A stretch of DNA of 5,615 bases from Paracoccaceae bacterium (GTDB lineage Bacteria; Pseudomonadota; Alphaproteobacteria; Rhodobacterales; Rhodobacteraceae), in NCBI GenBank assembly GCA_015485015.1, contig WFUK01000005.1:1-5615 (forward strand), given 5' to 3'. Below, piece after piece: positions 5,035 to 5,615 of this stretch (position 1 is the first letter of the stretch; each line of letters begins with the position of its first letter). The notes below the pieces were generated by a model, which searched no databases, was not told the origin of the DNA, and saw only the letters and a list, made by a program, of their open reading frames with translations. A program made the position numbers and the translations under genes.

Positions 5035-5615
5035 ATGTCTGATTTACGTCCGGTTGGCTATGTGATCGGCCTGTTGCTGGTGGTTTTGGGGGCGACGATG
5101 TTTATCCCGTGGGGGGTGGATATTATCTGGGATACCGGCGGCGGCGGCACCTTTGCCCTATCGGCGATGATTACCATTTTGTTTGGCGGTTCCATGGCCC
5201 TCGCCAGCGCCAATGCCCGCACCCCGGGCCTAAGCCTGCAACACGCGTTTTTGCTAACGGTGATGAGCTGGCTGGCCCTGCCGGTTTTTGCTGCCTTGCC
5301 CTTTTGGCTGGGCGCGCCTGACGCGAGCTATACCGATGCGTTTTTCGAGGCGATGTCGGGCATGACCACCACAGGCTCAACGGTTTTTTCCGAGCTTGAA
5401 AAGCTGCCAATGGGCACGCAGCTATGGCGCGGCATGATGCAATGGTTCGGCGGTGTGGGTATTATTGTGGTGGCGCTGGCGTTTTTGCCGACGCTCAAGG
5501 TTGGCGGCATGCAGCTTTTCCGCTCCGAAGGGTTTGATACCCTTGGCAAGGTGCTACCCCGCGCGGGGGAGATCGCCAGCTCGATTTCCATTGTTTATCT
5601 GGCGCTGACCATGGC
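5035..5615 (+). CDS. trkH: Trk-type potassium uptake protein TrkH, 5' part (cut by the window end)
   Basis: The open frame from ATG 5035 runs off the window after 193 complete codons. TrkH proteins have roughly 480 residues, so about 40 percent is visible. TrkH is the inner-membrane channel subunit that imports K+ with the NAD(H)/nucleotide-binding regulator TrkA. Visible are the first hydrophobic helix (7-27), further helices around 39-58 and 71-93, and the first pore repeat: AFFEAMSGMTTTGST (102-116), whose TTTGST is the first selectivity-filter loop. It is followed by WRGMMQWFGGVGIIV (131-145), a strong TrkH/KtrB signature, and a helix beginning near 178. The Shine-Dalgarno AGGAG (5022-5026) is built on the TAG stop of the secreted-protein gene, so the two are probably translationally coupled. 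TrkH versus the closely related KtrB cannot be settled without the C-terminal half, but the N-terminal region favours TrkH. Confidence 0.92.
   Translation, partial: MSDLRPVGYVIGLLLVVLGATMFIPWGVDIIWDTGGGGTFALSAMITILFGGSMALASANARTPGLSLQHAFLLTVMSWLALPVFAALPFWLGAPDASYTDAFFEAMSGMTTTGSTVFSELEKLPMGTQLWRGMMQWFGGVGIIVVALAFLPTLKVGGMQLFRSEGFDTLGKVLPRAGEIASSISIVYLALTM

Noticed and set aside
1..5615. Mobile elements, CRISPR arrays, tRNA or rRNA genes
   Set aside because: I found no spaced direct repeats of CRISPR type, no transposase or integrase frames with terminal repeats, and no tRNA-like or rRNA-like sequence on reading both strands.

Overview
The window looks like a chromosomal segment of an alphaproteobacterium, probably of the Rhodobacterales/Roseobacter type. 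I base this on moderate GC with GC-biased third codon positions, a Pseudomonas/alphaproteobacterial-type O-succinylhomoserine sulfhydrylase (MetZ) preceded by a SAM-II riboswitch (an RNA class typical of Alphaproteobacteria), and the overall style of the proteins. The order-level placement is inference. I see no mobile element, phage gene, CRISPR array, tRNA or rRNA.

Layout. Bases 1-107 hold two strong inverted repeats and no gene. A DUF6629-like multi-pass membrane protein (108-794, +) converges on a Nu-class (YfcG-like) glutathione transferase (791-1495, -). Their two TAG stops share one CTAG. The 205-base divergent gap (1496-1700) is dense in signals: overlapping divergent promoters, repeated CTTGCA/TGCAAG dyads, a SAM-II aptamer at 1586-1642 and an expression platform leading to metZ (1701-2885, +). 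A 108-base leader with a perfect 7-bp hairpin then precedes folE (2994-3638, +), the zinc GTP cyclohydrolase I. Next come a deiodinase/peroxiredoxin-like thioredoxin-fold protein (3703-4419, +), a small secreted four-cysteine protein (4466-5023, +, GTG start), and the 5' part of trkH, the K+ uptake channel subunit (5035 to the window end, +, truncated by the window).

How the parts may work together. MetZ makes homocysteine from O-succinylhomoserine, and its mRNA is expected to be shut off by S-adenosylmethionine through the riboswitch. FolE starts pterin and (in folate-making bacteria) tetrahydrofolate synthesis, and methyl-THF is what methionine synthase uses to methylate homocysteine. The metZ-folE pair therefore joins two inputs of the methyl cycle, although folE appears to have its own leader. 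The secreted protein and trkH are 11 bases apart, with the trkH ribosome binding site formed on the upstream stop codon, so they are probably co-translated.

The best observation is the metZ leader. One 7-base segment (1644-1650) is perfectly complementary to the aptamer strand 1612-1618, and part of it can also pair with the Shine-Dalgarno region 1678-1682. This gives a complete, testable model of a translational switch. The folE leader is a weaker candidate for a second ligand-sensing RNA (THF-II class).
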